A stretch of 64,000 nt of DNA from JAVBRU01 sp031547595 (GTDB lineage: Bacteria > Bacillota > Clostridia > Christensenellales > Aristaeellaceae): NCBI GenBank assembly GCA_031547595.1, contig JAVBRU010000018.1, positions 19,283 through 83,282 of the forward strand, in the 5' to 3' direction. Position 1 is the stretch's first letter. The number at the start of each line of letters is the position of its first letter. A program made the translations under genes and the position numbers. Of the stretch, positions 6,874 to 15,165 are shown one piece after another. The notes beneath the pieces are model-generated. The model was not told the DNA's origin. It ran no database searches and saw only the letters and a program-made list of their open reading frames with translations.

Positions 6874-7670
6874 GGTAGTTTCCTCCCAATATAAAGCAGA
6901 TGCTCTGCCCAGCCGAGCAGTTCTTCATGTTCGCACATCGCTTCGGCCAAGTCCAGCCACGCGCTCACCACTTCCGGCGACTGCGTCATGATATTGCTTT
7001 CACAGGGGGAGAGCACGCCCTCCTGCCCCAGGAAGTGCAGCTTTTGCAAAGGGAAGCGCGCCATAAAGGGCAGCACATCCCTTTGTGCGATGAAGAGCGC
7101 CTGGGTGAACGCCGCGCCGCTGAAGCATTGGTTGTTTCTAAGCGTGCTCAGAAAGACTTCCTCGTTTGGATCCAGGATGATCTGCGGCGCGAACTTCATC
7201 ATATAAATCAGCCCCGCAAACTGGCTGATAAATGACGTAAAGAGGGTGCCGCCGGGCCTTAGCAACTGCAGTGCGGCGTGCACGGCCTGCTCGCGGTCGC
7301 TTTCTTCCAGCAGGTGATACAGCGGCCCCATCAGCAGCACATGGTCAAACTGCTCGCTTAGCAGCGTGTCGGCCACGCGCGCGTCCCCCTGCAGGGCACG
7401 AAGGGGCAGGTCTTGCCGCGCTGCCTCGGCCTTGGCAAAGGCAACGTTGCCCTCGGATAAGTCCATGAGGGTCACCTTTGCACCCCGTCTGGCCAGATGT
7501 AGCGCGTAGCGGCCCGGCCCGCCGCCGATGTCCAGCACGGTGTCGCCGGGCTTGATGTGACGGTCCATGTAGCGGCAGGTCAAGAGAAACTCTGGCCGTC
7601 CGTCGATGCGCTGCCATTCGCTGTCCACTGTCTCGTTGTAGTATTCCCGTACGATCTGCACCTGGTCCAT
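6870..7670 (-). CDS. Class I SAM-dependent methyltransferase
   Basis: This 266-residue Rossmann-fold methyltransferase has motif I VLDIGGGPGRYALHLARRG (about 46-64), motif II VTLMDLSEGN, a Q-G-D-A-R acidic loop, and motif IV FDHVLLMGPLYHLLEES. A post-motif follows in LLRPGGTLFTSFIS. The C-terminal part is a substrate-specific cap with an NNQCFSGAAF segment. The start is ATG 7670 with AGGAGGG 8 bases upstream. Target and product are unknown. It is the first gene of a two-gene operon with a GNAT enzyme, behind a 218-nt leader containing a short ORF and an intrinsic terminator. That arrangement is typical of ribosome-targeting-antibiotic-inducible genes, so a resistance-related role is inferred. 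Confidence 0.85.
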   Translation of the reverse strand: MDQVQIVREYYNETVDSEWQRIDGRPEFLLTCRYMDRHIKPGDTVLDIGGGPGRYALHLARRGAKVTLMDLSEGNVAFAKAEAARQDLPLRALQGDARVADTLLSEQFDHVLLMGPLYHLLEESDREQAVHAALQLLRPGGTLFTSFISQFAGLIYMMKFAPQIILDPNEEVFLSTLRNNQCFSGAAFTQALFIAQRDVLPFMARFPLQKLHFLGQEGVLSPCESNIMTQSPEVVSAWLDLAEAMCEHEELLGWAEHLLYIGRKLP

Positions 7671-7693
7671 AGGGGTTCCCTCCTTACATAAAA

Positions 7694-7729
7694 GCAAAAG
7701 CGGCTAAAAGTTTGTGCTTTCAGCCGCTT
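7694..7729 (-). terminator. Attenuator terminator in the methyltransferase leader
   Basis: On the minus strand the stem AAGCGGCT/AGCCGCTT is extended by GAAAG/CTTTT with one mismatch. It is followed by TTTTGCTTTT, then directly by the methyltransferase RBS. There is no T run on the plus side, so it acts on the minus transcript only. It sits between a leader ORF and the structural gene. Confidence 0.82.
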
Positions 7730-7757
7730 CTTAGTATTCAGATGGGGAAGTGCCGCA

Positions 7758-7862
7758 CTATGCGTTGCCGCCCCTGTATACCAAAAGAGCCAAAAGCTGC
7801 GTACCCTTATTATCGGACGCAGAATTGGTATTGGTATCAGGGGTGTGCACAAACATCAACAC
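7758..7862 (-). CDS. Leader peptide upstream of methyltransferase-GNAT operon
   Basis: The ORF encodes 34 residues from GTG 7862 (RBS GGAAGGGAG, 8 bases upstream) or 32 from ATG 7856. From ATG the sequence begins MFVHTPDTNTNSASDNKG and ends LVYRGGNA. The GTG start has the better RBS spacing. The ORF covers a potential long-range stem: CCCCTGATACC (early codons) with GGTATACAGGGG (late codons), plus an inner CTGCGT/ACGCAG hairpin. A terminator follows 28 bases after its stop. Ribosome stalling or slow translation on this ORF would change the folding and let polymerase reach the methyltransferase. I infer attenuation; the inducing signal is unknown. Confidence 0.62.
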   Translation of the reverse strand: MLMFVHTPDTNTNSASDNKGTQLLALLVYRGGNA

Positions 7863-7894
7863 GGCGAGATCTCCCTTCCGAAAGTATTTTGGGC

Positions 7895-7923
7895 AGTATA
7901 ACACGGGCGGGGGAAGAATGCAA
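7895..7923 (-). promoter_or_regulatory. Promoter of the methyltransferase leader transcript
   Basis: Read on the minus strand: TTGCAT (7923-7918), 17 bp spacer, TATACT (7900-7895). The predicted start near 7888 gives a leader of about 218 nt before the methyltransferase ATG. Confidence 0.7.
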
Positions 7924-7977
7924 GCGTTTTTTTACAATCCTGCCATGGCTTTGACACGATTTGCACATCATTGGCGC

Positions 7978-8006
7978 TTGACGCTGCGGGAAGATGCCCG
8001 TATAAT
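7978..8006 (+). promoter_or_regulatory. Promoter of the rhomboid-like gene
   Basis: TTGACG (7978-7983), 17 bp, TATAAT (8001-8006). The start site would be near 8013, almost at the GGAGGTG RBS, so the 5' UTR is extremely short. Confidence 0.75.
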
Positions 8007-8024
8007 GAAACGGAGGTGATGGTT

Positions 8025-8663
8025 TTGAAGATTATGGACAAGCTGGAGCGCAGGATGGGCAGGTTCTATATTGAGAACCTCATGCAATACATTTTGTTTG
8101 GTATGGCGGGGATTTTTCTGCTGGATTTGATGCCATTTTCGTTTAGCGCGTCCACGCTATTGTATTTCAACCGCGCGCTGATTTTGAAGGGCGAGGTCTG
8201 GCGCATACTGACGTTTGTGTTCCTGCCCATCGGGGGCGACATCCTCTCCATGGTGCTGGCAGGATATTTGTTGTATATATTTGGAACGGCGCTGGAGAAC
8301 CGCTGGGGCAGCCGCAGATTCACGCTGTATTATCTGCTGGGTGTTCTGTGCAGCATCATCAGCGGATTCATCTTTGGCATAGCCACCAACGCATACATTA
8401 ACTATTCGCTGTTCTTTGCCTTCGCCATGCTGTATGGCAACTTTGAGGTGCGCCTGTTCTTTGTGCTGCCGGTGAAGGTGAAATGGATGGCCTGGCTGAT
8501 GGCCGCTGTGATGGGGTATAACATCCTGACGGGCGGCTGGCTGGTGCTTTTGCAGGTATTGCTGGTGATGCTGCCGTTTGTGCTGTTCTTTGGAGATGAT
8601 CTGTATGCCTGGGGCAAAATGACCTGGTATAAGCTGAAACACCAATGGAATAACAAACGTTAA
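8025..8663 (+). CDS. Rhomboid-like multi-span membrane protein
   Basis: The protein has about 212 residues with five to six hydrophobic segments: LMQYILFGMAGIFLLDLM, ILTFVFLPIGGDILSMVLAGYLL, FTLYYLLGVLCSIISGFIFG, then two more near VKWMAWLMAAVMGYNIL and LLQVLLVMLPFVLFFG. The GEVWRILTFVFLP and FGTALENRWGSRRF segments match the rhomboid/Derlin L1 loop. The catalytic GxSG serine motif is absent (NYSLFFAFAMLYG instead), so it is probably a non-proteolytic pseudorhomboid. The start is ambiguous: TTG 8025 has the best RBS spacing (GGAGGTG 8012-8018), ATG 8034 is 15 bases away, and ATG 8019 overlaps the RBS. It is monocistronic and followed by a terminator. Confidence 0.75.
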   Translation: MKIMDKLERRMGRFYIENLMQYILFGMAGIFLLDLMPFSFSASTLLYFNRALILKGEVWRILTFVFLPIGGDILSMVLAGYLLYIFGTALENRWGSRRFTLYYLLGVLCSIISGFIFGIATNAYINYSLFFAFAMLYGNFEVRLFFVLPVKVKWMAWLMAAVMGYNILTGGWLVLLQVLLVMLPFVLFFGDDLYAWGKMTWYKLKHQWNNKR

Positions 8664-8672
8664 GCATTTTAG

Positions 8673-8702
8673 AGACTCTTCGCGACAGAAGGGTCTTTTT
8701 TG
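8673..8702 (+). terminator. Intrinsic terminator
   Basis: Stem AGACTCTTC/GAAGGGTCT with one GU pair, loop GCGACA, followed by TTTTTT. It lies 10 bases after the rhomboid-like gene. Confidence 0.85.
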
Positions 8703-8726
8703 TTACGTATATATGAAACCTTTTCC

Positions 8727-8755
8727 TTGACATTGTTAATAAATTGTCATAAAAT
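8727..8755 (+). promoter_or_regulatory. Promoter of the SH3/peptidoglycan-binding gene
   Basis: TTGACA (8727-8732), 17 bp, TAAAAT (8750-8755), 33 bases upstream of the ATG, with GGAGGG as RBS. Confidence 0.72.
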
Positions 8756-8788
8756 AAGATACTACCGTATATAACGGAGGGTGTTTTT

Positions 8789-11728
8789 ATGCGTAATTGG
8801 AAGCAAGTTCTACGGCGCGGGATGGCGCTTGCCCTGGTGCTGGTGCTGTGCGTGCCGGCGATGAATTTCGCATTGGCGCAGGAGTACCCTGCGGTGGGTT
8901 TTGCGATTGATTCTGTGCGCCTGCGCAAATCACCGTCTGATGAAGGCACGGTGCGCCTGAACATCCCCAAGGGTGATGCCATGCTGCTCACCGGCGAAAG
9001 CGGGGATTACTATATCGTAGATTATGAGGGTACGCAAGGCTACGTGATGAAGAAATATGTCACGGTGAGCAGCAGCCTCACGCCCGGGCAAAACCTCGAC
9101 CCTGTGGTGCCGGTGGCAGATGCCTATGGCTATACCACGGTGTACAGCAGCTCCGAGGCCGCCTTGGTGCGCCCGCTGCAGCAAGCACTGAAGGAACTGG
9201 GCTTTTATACAGGCACCGTGGACGGCAAGTTTGGCAATGGCACCACCAGTGCCGTCCAGGCATTCCAGACAGCGAACAAGCTGACTGTGACCGGTACAGC
9301 CGACCCGGAAACGCAAAAGCTGCTGTATGAGGGAACTCCTAAGAACAGCAAGGGCACGGCGATGACCGTCAAGACCCTGGCACCCATCGACGGCGTTTCC
9401 ATCACCGAGGGCAAAGAGGGCGATGCCGTTACCAAGCTGCAGCAGCGCCTGAAAATATTGGGCTATCTGACGGGCAGCGCCGACGGCATCTGCGGCAGCG
9501 CCACAGTGACCGCGATCAAGAAGTTCCAGCAAAAGAACGGCTTGACGGCAAACGGCGTGGCGGACGCGCAGACGCAGACCGCGCTGTATGCCGTTACTGC
9601 GCTGAGCGCCAGTGCCACCGCGACACCCAAGCCTACGGCTACCCCAAAACCCACTGCCACGCCCAAGGCAGGCGCCACTGCTGCTCCCACTTATCCTTAC
9701 CTGACCACCACCATGGTGTCTGTCAACCTGCGCAAGGGCATGGGCATCGACACCGCGCGCATCACCACCATCCCCCAGGGCGCCTCCATCAGTGTGCTGG
9801 CGGTGAGCGGCGATTACCTGAAGGTCACCTACAAGACCTACAGCGGCTATGTGATGGCGCAGTATGTGAACATCCCCATACAATATCTGTCCGGCGCTAC
9901 CTTGCCCGAAAACGCCGATGCGCAACGTGATTATATCAACCTTGCCAGCGGCAGCAGCGGACGCGAGGTGCGCGCATTGCAGCAAGCGCTGGCAGAGCTG
10001 GGCTTCTATACCTCTATTGTGGACTCGCAGTTTGGCGCGGCCACACTGACGGCCGTCAAGGCCCTCCAAAAGGCGAACGACTTGGCGCAAAGCGGCATTG
10101 TATCCCCTGAGCTGCAGCAGTTGATCTTTGAGGGCAAGCCCAAGAACAGCAAGGGCAAGGCCACCGCCGTGAAGGTGCTGCCCCCCATCTATGGCTATTC
10201 TATGGAGCTGAACGACATGGGCGATGCTGTGGTTGATCTGCAAACTTCGCTGACCAAACTGGGCTATTATACCGGCACACTCAGCGGCATATACGATTCC
10301 GCCACGCAATCTGCCGTAAAGAAATTCCAGAAAGCATACAGCCTGACGGTGGATGGCAAAGCGGGCGCCAAAACCCAGGCTGCGCTGTTCAAAGCATCGC
10401 CGACCGCTGCGCCGGCTGCCACTGCCACCCCTGTAGGTCCCTTTATTACCCCCGGCCCCACGCCCACCACTGCGCCGCTTACGGCGGATAACGTGATCGT
10501 GATGCAAAGCGGCACACGTGGCGTAGCCGTCAAAAACCTGCAGCAGCGGCTGATGGATCTGGAATACTACGTTTGCATTGTGGACGGTATCTATGATGCT
10601 GACGACATTGCCGCCGTCAAGAGCTTCCAAAGCCGCAACGGCCTGAAGGCGGACGGCATCGCGGGCCTGGATACGCAGCTCAAGCTATACAGCGACAGCG
10701 CTGTCAGCAACGCCAAGACGGCAGTTACCGCTGCGCCTGCCACCGCAACACCCAAGCCCAATACCACCACCACTTTGCAATCGGGCATGACGGGTGATCT
10801 GGTCAAGGCCATGCAGTCCCGTCTGGTCACCCTCAAATATCTGACCGGCACCATCGATGGCATCTACGGCAGCTCCACCAAGGGCGCCGTCACCCAGTTC
10901 CAGCGCGCCAATGGCCTGACCGCTGATGGCGTTGCCGGCCCCAAGACGCTGGACAAGCTGTACTCCGCTACCGCCAAGGAGTTTGCCCTTGCGGCCGATA
11001 CAAGCACGGATACTGTCACCTATACGCTGCTTAAATCCGGCATGAAGGGAACAGAGGTCAAAACCATGCAGCAGCGCCTGGTCACCCTCGGCTATCTGAC
11101 TGCTGCGGACGGCATCTTTGGCCCTGCCACGTATAACGCCGTTGTGGCTTTCCAGAAAAAGAACGGCCTGACGGCGGACGGCATTGCGGGCACAAGCACG
11201 CTAACCAAGATGAACTCGTCCTCCGCTGTGGCGGCCAACACCAGCATCGTGGTGCCCACCACCACCCCCAAGCCCTCCGGCTCCACTGCGCCAAGCGCGG
11301 CAGAGGTGCGCTATGCCAACTATTACACCGAGATCCGCTCCCGCGCACGGCTGATGCCCGATGTGGTGATCTACGATCCCGATACGGGCCTTAGCTACAA
11401 GCTGCACATGTTCTCCTTTGGCAAGCATGTGGATGCCGAGCCGCCCACCGCTGCCGATACCGCGATCATGAACCAGGTGTGCGGATATAATAACTGGACT
11501 GCCAAGGCGGTGTGGGTGATCTTCAGCGATGGCCGCGTGTATATGGCCTCTACCCACAGCCACGGTCATGAGGTAGACCATACCGCCGGCAACGATCTGA
11601 CCGGGCACGTGTGCATCCACTTCCCGCGCGTGATGTCCGAGGCCGAGGCCACCGGCCCCTACGCCGTCAGCCACCAGAAGGCCATCCTGCTGGGTTGGGA
11701 AAAGACACAAAACATGATCGGGCAATAA
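8789..11728 (+). CDS. Secreted SH3 / seven-repeat peptidoglycan-binding protein with Cys-His C-terminal domain
   Basis: The protein has 979 residues with a Sec signal peptide (RRGMALALVLVLCVPAMNFALA, cleavage near 31). An SH3_3 domain (about 33-95) is followed by two PG_binding_1 repeats. A Thr/Pro-rich linker (ATPKPTATPKP) leads to a second SH3 domain (about 300-370) and five more PG_binding_1 repeats. Each repeat has the LQxxLxxLGYxTGxxDGxxGxxTxxAVxxFQxxNGLxxDGxxGxxT pattern. The last 145 residues form an uncharacterised domain with STHSHGHEVDH and GHVCIHFP. The His-rich loop and single Cys resemble, without matching, an L,D-transpeptidase SHG...GC[I/V]R active site. It probably acts in the cell wall. 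It has its own promoter and terminator. Confidence 0.9.
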   Translation: MRNWKQVLRRGMALALVLVLCVPAMNFALAQEYPAVGFAIDSVRLRKSPSDEGTVRLNIPKGDAMLLTGESGDYYIVDYEGTQGYVMKKYVTVSSSLTPGQNLDPVVPVADAYGYTTVYSSSEAALVRPLQQALKELGFYTGTVDGKFGNGTTSAVQAFQTANKLTVTGTADPETQKLLYEGTPKNSKGTAMTVKTLAPIDGVSITEGKEGDAVTKLQQRLKILGYLTGSADGICGSATVTAIKKFQQKNGLTANGVADAQTQTALYAVTALSASATATPKPTATPKPTATPKAGATAAPTYPYLTTTMVSVNLRKGMGIDTARITTIPQGASISVLAVSGDYLKVTYKTYSGYVMAQYVNIPIQYLSGATLPENADAQRDYINLASGSSGREVRALQQALAELGFYTSIVDSQFGAATLTAVKALQKANDLAQSGIVSPELQQLIFEGKPKNSKGKATAVKVLPPIYGYSMELNDMGDAVVDLQTSLTKLGYYTGTLSGIYDSATQSAVKKFQKAYSLTVDGKAGAKTQAALFKASPTAAPAATATPVGPFITPGPTPTTAPLTADNVIVMQSGTRGVAVKNLQQRLMDLEYYVCIVDGIYDADDIAAVKSFQSRNGLKADGIAGLDTQLKLYSDSAVSNAKTAVTAAPATATPKPNTTTTLQSGMTGDLVKAMQSRLVTLKYLTGTIDGIYGSSTKGAVTQFQRANGLTADGVAGPKTLDKLYSATAKEFALAADTSTDTVTYTLLKSGMKGTEVKTMQQRLVTLGYLTAADGIFGPATYNAVVAFQKKNGLTADGIAGTSTLTKMNSSSAVAANTSIVVPTTTPKPSGSTAPSAAEVRYANYYTEIRSRARLMPDVVIYDPDTGLSYKLHMFSFGKHVDAEPPTAADTAIMNQVCGYNNWTAKAVWVIFSDGRVYMASTHSHGHEVDHTAGNDLTGHVCIHFPRVMSEAEATGPYAVSHQKAILLGWEKTQNMIGQ

Positions 11729-11741
11729 TAGGATTCTTTCA

Positions 11742-11773
11742 AGGGGCTGTCTGGATAAGGCAGCCTCTTTCCT
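11742..11773 (+). terminator. Weak intrinsic terminator
   Basis: GGGGCTG pairs with CAGCCTC (one wobble or mismatch position) and is followed by TTTCCTTT. It lies 13 bases after the preceding stop. Confidence 0.55.
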
Positions 11774-11821
11774 TTGGCCAAAAAATAAGCTATAATAATA
11801 GAAAGTCAAAGGGGGAATTGT

Positions 11822-14800
11822 ATGCTGCACATTTTGGGTGGACGGCCAAATGACCTGTGGGCGCAGGTGGCGCACACCGTACAGGCGCAGCGCAGCGCGA
11901 AGCGGCGGTGTCTGGTGCTGGTGCCGGAGCAGCTCACCCTCAAAACAGAACGGGATCTGCTGGACGCGCTGAATGTGCCGGGCTTTTTTGATGTGGAGGT
12001 GCTGTCGCCCTCGAGGCTCAGCCAGCGTGTGTTTGCGTTGGCGGGCACGGATACGCGGGTGCGCATTGACAATAACGGCAAGCAGATGGCGTTGGCGGGG
12101 GCGCTGTTGGGCGTGCGAAAACAGCTGGTTTATTACGAGAGCGCGGCGGAAAAACAGGGGTTTATTGCGCGGGCAGGCGCATGGATTACGGATATGAAGC
12201 GCGCGGGTGTGACGCCGGAGGCGCTGGCGGCGCACGCGCAAACACTGCCGCAGGGTGCGTCGCGGGATAAACTAATGGATTTGGCGCTGATCTATGCTGC
12301 ATATGACAGCCAGCTCGCCGGGCGGTTTGTGGATGGGGAGGACGTGCTTGGCGACATGCTGCTGCGCATCCCACAAAGCGGCCTTGCCAAGGATGCCTGT
12401 GTGTTGTCGTATGGGTTTGACGTATTGACAGAGCAGTACGGGCGTATCCTGTGCGCCCTTGGTGCGCAGGCGTATGAGGTGTATGCGCTGCTGGCGCTGG
12501 AGCGGGAGCTGGATGCGTTCACCCCTGTGCTGGACGGCGCAAACCGGCTGCTGCGCATGGCGGGGCTGCAGCGCCTGGAGGCTCGGCTCGCGTTTTTGCC
12601 GCCCACTGCGCGCGCCGCCGCGCCGGATCTTCTGCACCTGGAACGCGAGTTTTTACGCCCGAAGCCTTCCGTATTTGCGGCTGTGCCGGGTGCGCTGCGG
12701 CTGTATGCCGCGCCCACGCCCTATGCGGAGGCGCATCAGGTGGCGCAGGAAATTCTGTTGCTGCATGAGCACGGGGTCGCCTTTGGGGAGATGAGTGTGC
12801 TCTTTGGCAGCCTGCCAAGGTATGCGGGCGTGACGGCAGCGGTTTTCAAAGCGTACAATATCCCCTGCTATATTGCGCGCAAGCTGCCTGCCGCGGCGCA
12901 CGGTGCGGCGCGGTTTTTGCTGGCGGCGCTGCATGCGGTGTCCGGGGGATATTTGCAGCCCGATATGCTGGATGTGATCAAGAGCGGCTATGCCAAGCTT
13001 ACGGACGCCGAGGTGTTTGCGCTGGAGAATTATATGCTGGCGCATGGCACGAAGGGCAAGTACTGGCTGAATCCGTTTTTGAAAGACGAGCAGGCAGAGG
13101 CTGCGCGAATCGCGCTTGTTACTCCCTTGGAGGCGCTTCGCAGCGCCCTTCGTGCCGCGCAGGATGCAGACGGTGCGCTGCGCGCGATCTTTGCGCTGCT
13201 CACTGATGTGGAGGCGCATGCCACTTGCCTAACGCAAGAGCAGCAATTGCTGGAGCGGCACATGCCGGAGCAAGCGGCCAAGGTGCGGCAGGTGTGGCAG
13301 GTGCTGATGGACTTATTGTCCCAGGCGCATGAACTGATGGCGGGGAAGAAGATCCCGGCCAAGCATCTGGCCGCCTGGCTGGAGGCGGGGTTGGAAGCGA
13401 CCGAGCTTGCCGCGCTGCCGCCGGACGCCGACAGCGTGGCTTGCGGCGAGCTGGGTAATCTATCGCCTGGTGCCCCCCATGCACTGTTTGTGATGGGGCT
13501 GAACGACGGCATTTTGCAAACAGCGGACAGCGCCCTGATGAGCGAGCAGGAACGGGAGCAGACCGAAGCCGCCTTAGAAGTGTACCTGAGCCTTGGCGCA
13601 GATGGGCGCGACCGCTTGGCATTGCTGGACTTGTGGAAGGCGCTGAGTGCGCCTACTGAAGCATTGTTTCTCTCCCATGCCCAGGCATCGCAGGATGGCG
13701 CGGCCCTGCGCCCGCTGTCGCAGCTTTCACTGGTTCGCCGCCTGTTCCCCCTGCTGGTGGAGGAGGGCGGCGTGAGTGCCACGCAAGGCGCGGCCTTTCC
13801 CCTTGCGCCGCAGCCCACACTGGATGCGCTGGCACTGCGATTGCAAACGGGCGACGTGGAGGGCGATTGGCTGGAGGCCTGGCGCTGGCTGTGTACGCAT
13901 CAGCCGCAGCGCGCGCATGCATTGGTCGCCGCGCCCCGGCGGGTAGACAGCGCTGCGCCCCTGCCCCGGCAGGTGACGCATCAGCTGTTTATGGAGCGGA
14001 TTTTCTCCGTCAGCCGCCTCGAAACCTTTGCGGTGTGCCCCTACAAACACTTTGTCACCTATGGCTTAAAGCCGCAGCCGCGCAAGGAGCTGAAGCTGCA
14101 GCCAAAGGATACCGGCACCTTTTATCACAGTGCGCTGGAGGGCTTCACAAGGCTGCTGCCGTCCTTGCCCGAGTGGCCAAAGGTGGACAAAAAATCCTGC
14201 GATGCGCTGATGGACAAGGCGGCGGACGGCCTGATGGATAAGCTGCTGCCAGGCACATTGGCAGACAGCGCCCGTGCCCGCGCCACGGCGGAAAAATACC
14301 GCCAGCTTCTTCGCCGTGTGGCCTGGACGTTCACCAAAACGGCGCAGCAATCGGCATTCCGGCCCACCGATGCCGAGGTGCGCTTTGGCGAGGAGGGCGG
14401 GCTGCCACCGCTGATGCTCACCCTTCAGGACGGCAGCCGGGTGATGCTGCGCGGCACAATTGACCGCATCGACCGTTACACCGGGGACGAGGGGATGTAC
14501 CTGCGCGTAGTGGATTATAAGAGCGGACACGACGCTGTATCCGCCACCCGCATCTGGTGGGGCACGCAGCTGCAGCTGTTGATTTATCTGGCAGCGGCGC
14601 TGGAAACGGACGGGATGGCCGAGCCTGCCGGGGCGTTCTATTTCCATCTGGACGATCCTGTGATTGCCGATCCCGGCCTCAAAAGGGACGTGGAAGAAGC
14701 GTTGGCAGCCGAGTTGAAGCTAAAAGGTATCGTGCTGAAAGATGCGCAAGTAGTGCGCCTGATGGACAGCGGCGAACCGCCCTTGAGCCTGGCCAAGCTT

Positions 14801-15082
14801 CTCAAAAAAGATGGCGATTTTGAAAAGAACAAGACGGTGGCTACGCTGGAACAAATGCGTGATTTGATTGCGCACGCCCAGACGATGGCGGCGCAGCTGG
14901 CTTGGCAGGTGCGCAGCGGCGAGATTGCTGCCGCGCCGCTTTGCGAGGGTGATAACACGCCTTGCACCTATTGTGATTACCGCGCCATCTGCCGTCAGGA
15001 TGGCAACCGCACTGCACGTATGGCGGATAGCATTACATTTGATCAACTGCTGGAGAATGTCAACCGGCAGAAAGAGGAGTAA
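11822..15082 (+). CDS. addB: AddB-like ATP-dependent nuclease subunit B
   Basis: The protein has 1086 residues (AddB usually about 1150). AddB with AddA forms the double-strand-break end-resection helicase-nuclease of Gram-positives. The C-terminal RecB-type nuclease is intact: GTIDRIDRY (about 878-886) and VVDYKSG (about 897-903). The Fe-S cysteines are Cys739 (VCPYKHF) and Cys1048-x2-Cys1051-x5-Cys1057, the spacing known for AddB. The N-terminal fold is recognisable (LVLVPEQLTLKTERDLL, VEVLSPSRLSQRVF), but the Walker A GxSGSGKT of B. subtilis AddB is replaced by GGRPNDLW, so this half probably cannot bind ATP. No addA is adjacent; a CD3324-ParB gene follows instead. Confidence 0.88.
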   Translation: MLHILGGRPNDLWAQVAHTVQAQRSAKRRCLVLVPEQLTLKTERDLLDALNVPGFFDVEVLSPSRLSQRVFALAGTDTRVRIDNNGKQMALAGALLGVRKQLVYYESAAEKQGFIARAGAWITDMKRAGVTPEALAAHAQTLPQGASRDKLMDLALIYAAYDSQLAGRFVDGEDVLGDMLLRIPQSGLAKDACVLSYGFDVLTEQYGRILCALGAQAYEVYALLALERELDAFTPVLDGANRLLRMAGLQRLEARLAFLPPTARAAAPDLLHLEREFLRPKPSVFAAVPGALRLYAAPTPYAEAHQVAQEILLLHEHGVAFGEMSVLFGSLPRYAGVTAAVFKAYNIPCYIARKLPAAAHGAARFLLAALHAVSGGYLQPDMLDVIKSGYAKLTDAEVFALENYMLAHGTKGKYWLNPFLKDEQAEAARIALVTPLEALRSALRAAQDADGALRAIFALLTDVEAHATCLTQEQQLLERHMPEQAAKVRQVWQVLMDLLSQAHELMAGKKIPAKHLAAWLEAGLEATELAALPPDADSVACGELGNLSPGAPHALFVMGLNDGILQTADSALMSEQEREQTEAALEVYLSLGADGRDRLALLDLWKALSAPTEALFLSHAQASQDGAALRPLSQLSLVRRLFPLLVEEGGVSATQGAAFPLAPQPTLDALALRLQTGDVEGDWLEAWRWLCTHQPQRAHALVAAPRRVDSAAPLPRQVTHQLFMERIFSVSRLETFAVCPYKHFVTYGLKPQPRKELKLQPKDTGTFYHSALEGFTRLLPSLPEWPKVDKKSCDALMDKAADGLMDKLLPGTLADSARARATAEKYRQLLRRVAWTFTKTAQQSAFRPTDAEVRFGEEGGLPPLMLTLQDGSRVMLRGTIDRIDRYTGDEGMYLRVVDYKSGHDAVSATRIWWGTQLQLLIYLAAALETDGMAEPAGAFYFHLDDPVIADPGLKRDVEEALAAELKLKGIVLKDAQVVRLMDSGEPPLSLAKLLKKDGDFEKNKTVATLEQMRDLIAHAQTMAAQLAWQVRSGEIAAAPLCEGDNTPCTYCDYRAICRQDGNRTARMADSITFDQLLENVNRQKEE

Positions 15083-15165
15083 ACAAAAACACTTATACCC
15101 ATTCTTGTGCTATCCTTTTGTGCCGCAAGAGTGTATGCTGTGTTTGGAGGAAGGGGGATGGACTG

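Noticed and set aside
6535..7697. Longer methyltransferase start at 7697
   Set aside because: The nine extra codons cover the AGGAGGG RBS and the foot of the attenuator terminator; ATG 7670 is correctly spaced.
9600..9680. Short tandem repeat (ACNCCCAAGCC-type) as a CRISPR or satellite
   Set aside because: It is the coding sequence of a Thr/Pro/Lys linker between domains of the 979-residue protein.
8930..10630. 566-codon minus-strand frame
   Set aside because: Mirror of the repeat-containing SH3/peptidoglycan-binding gene; repetitive translation, no start signals, no homology.
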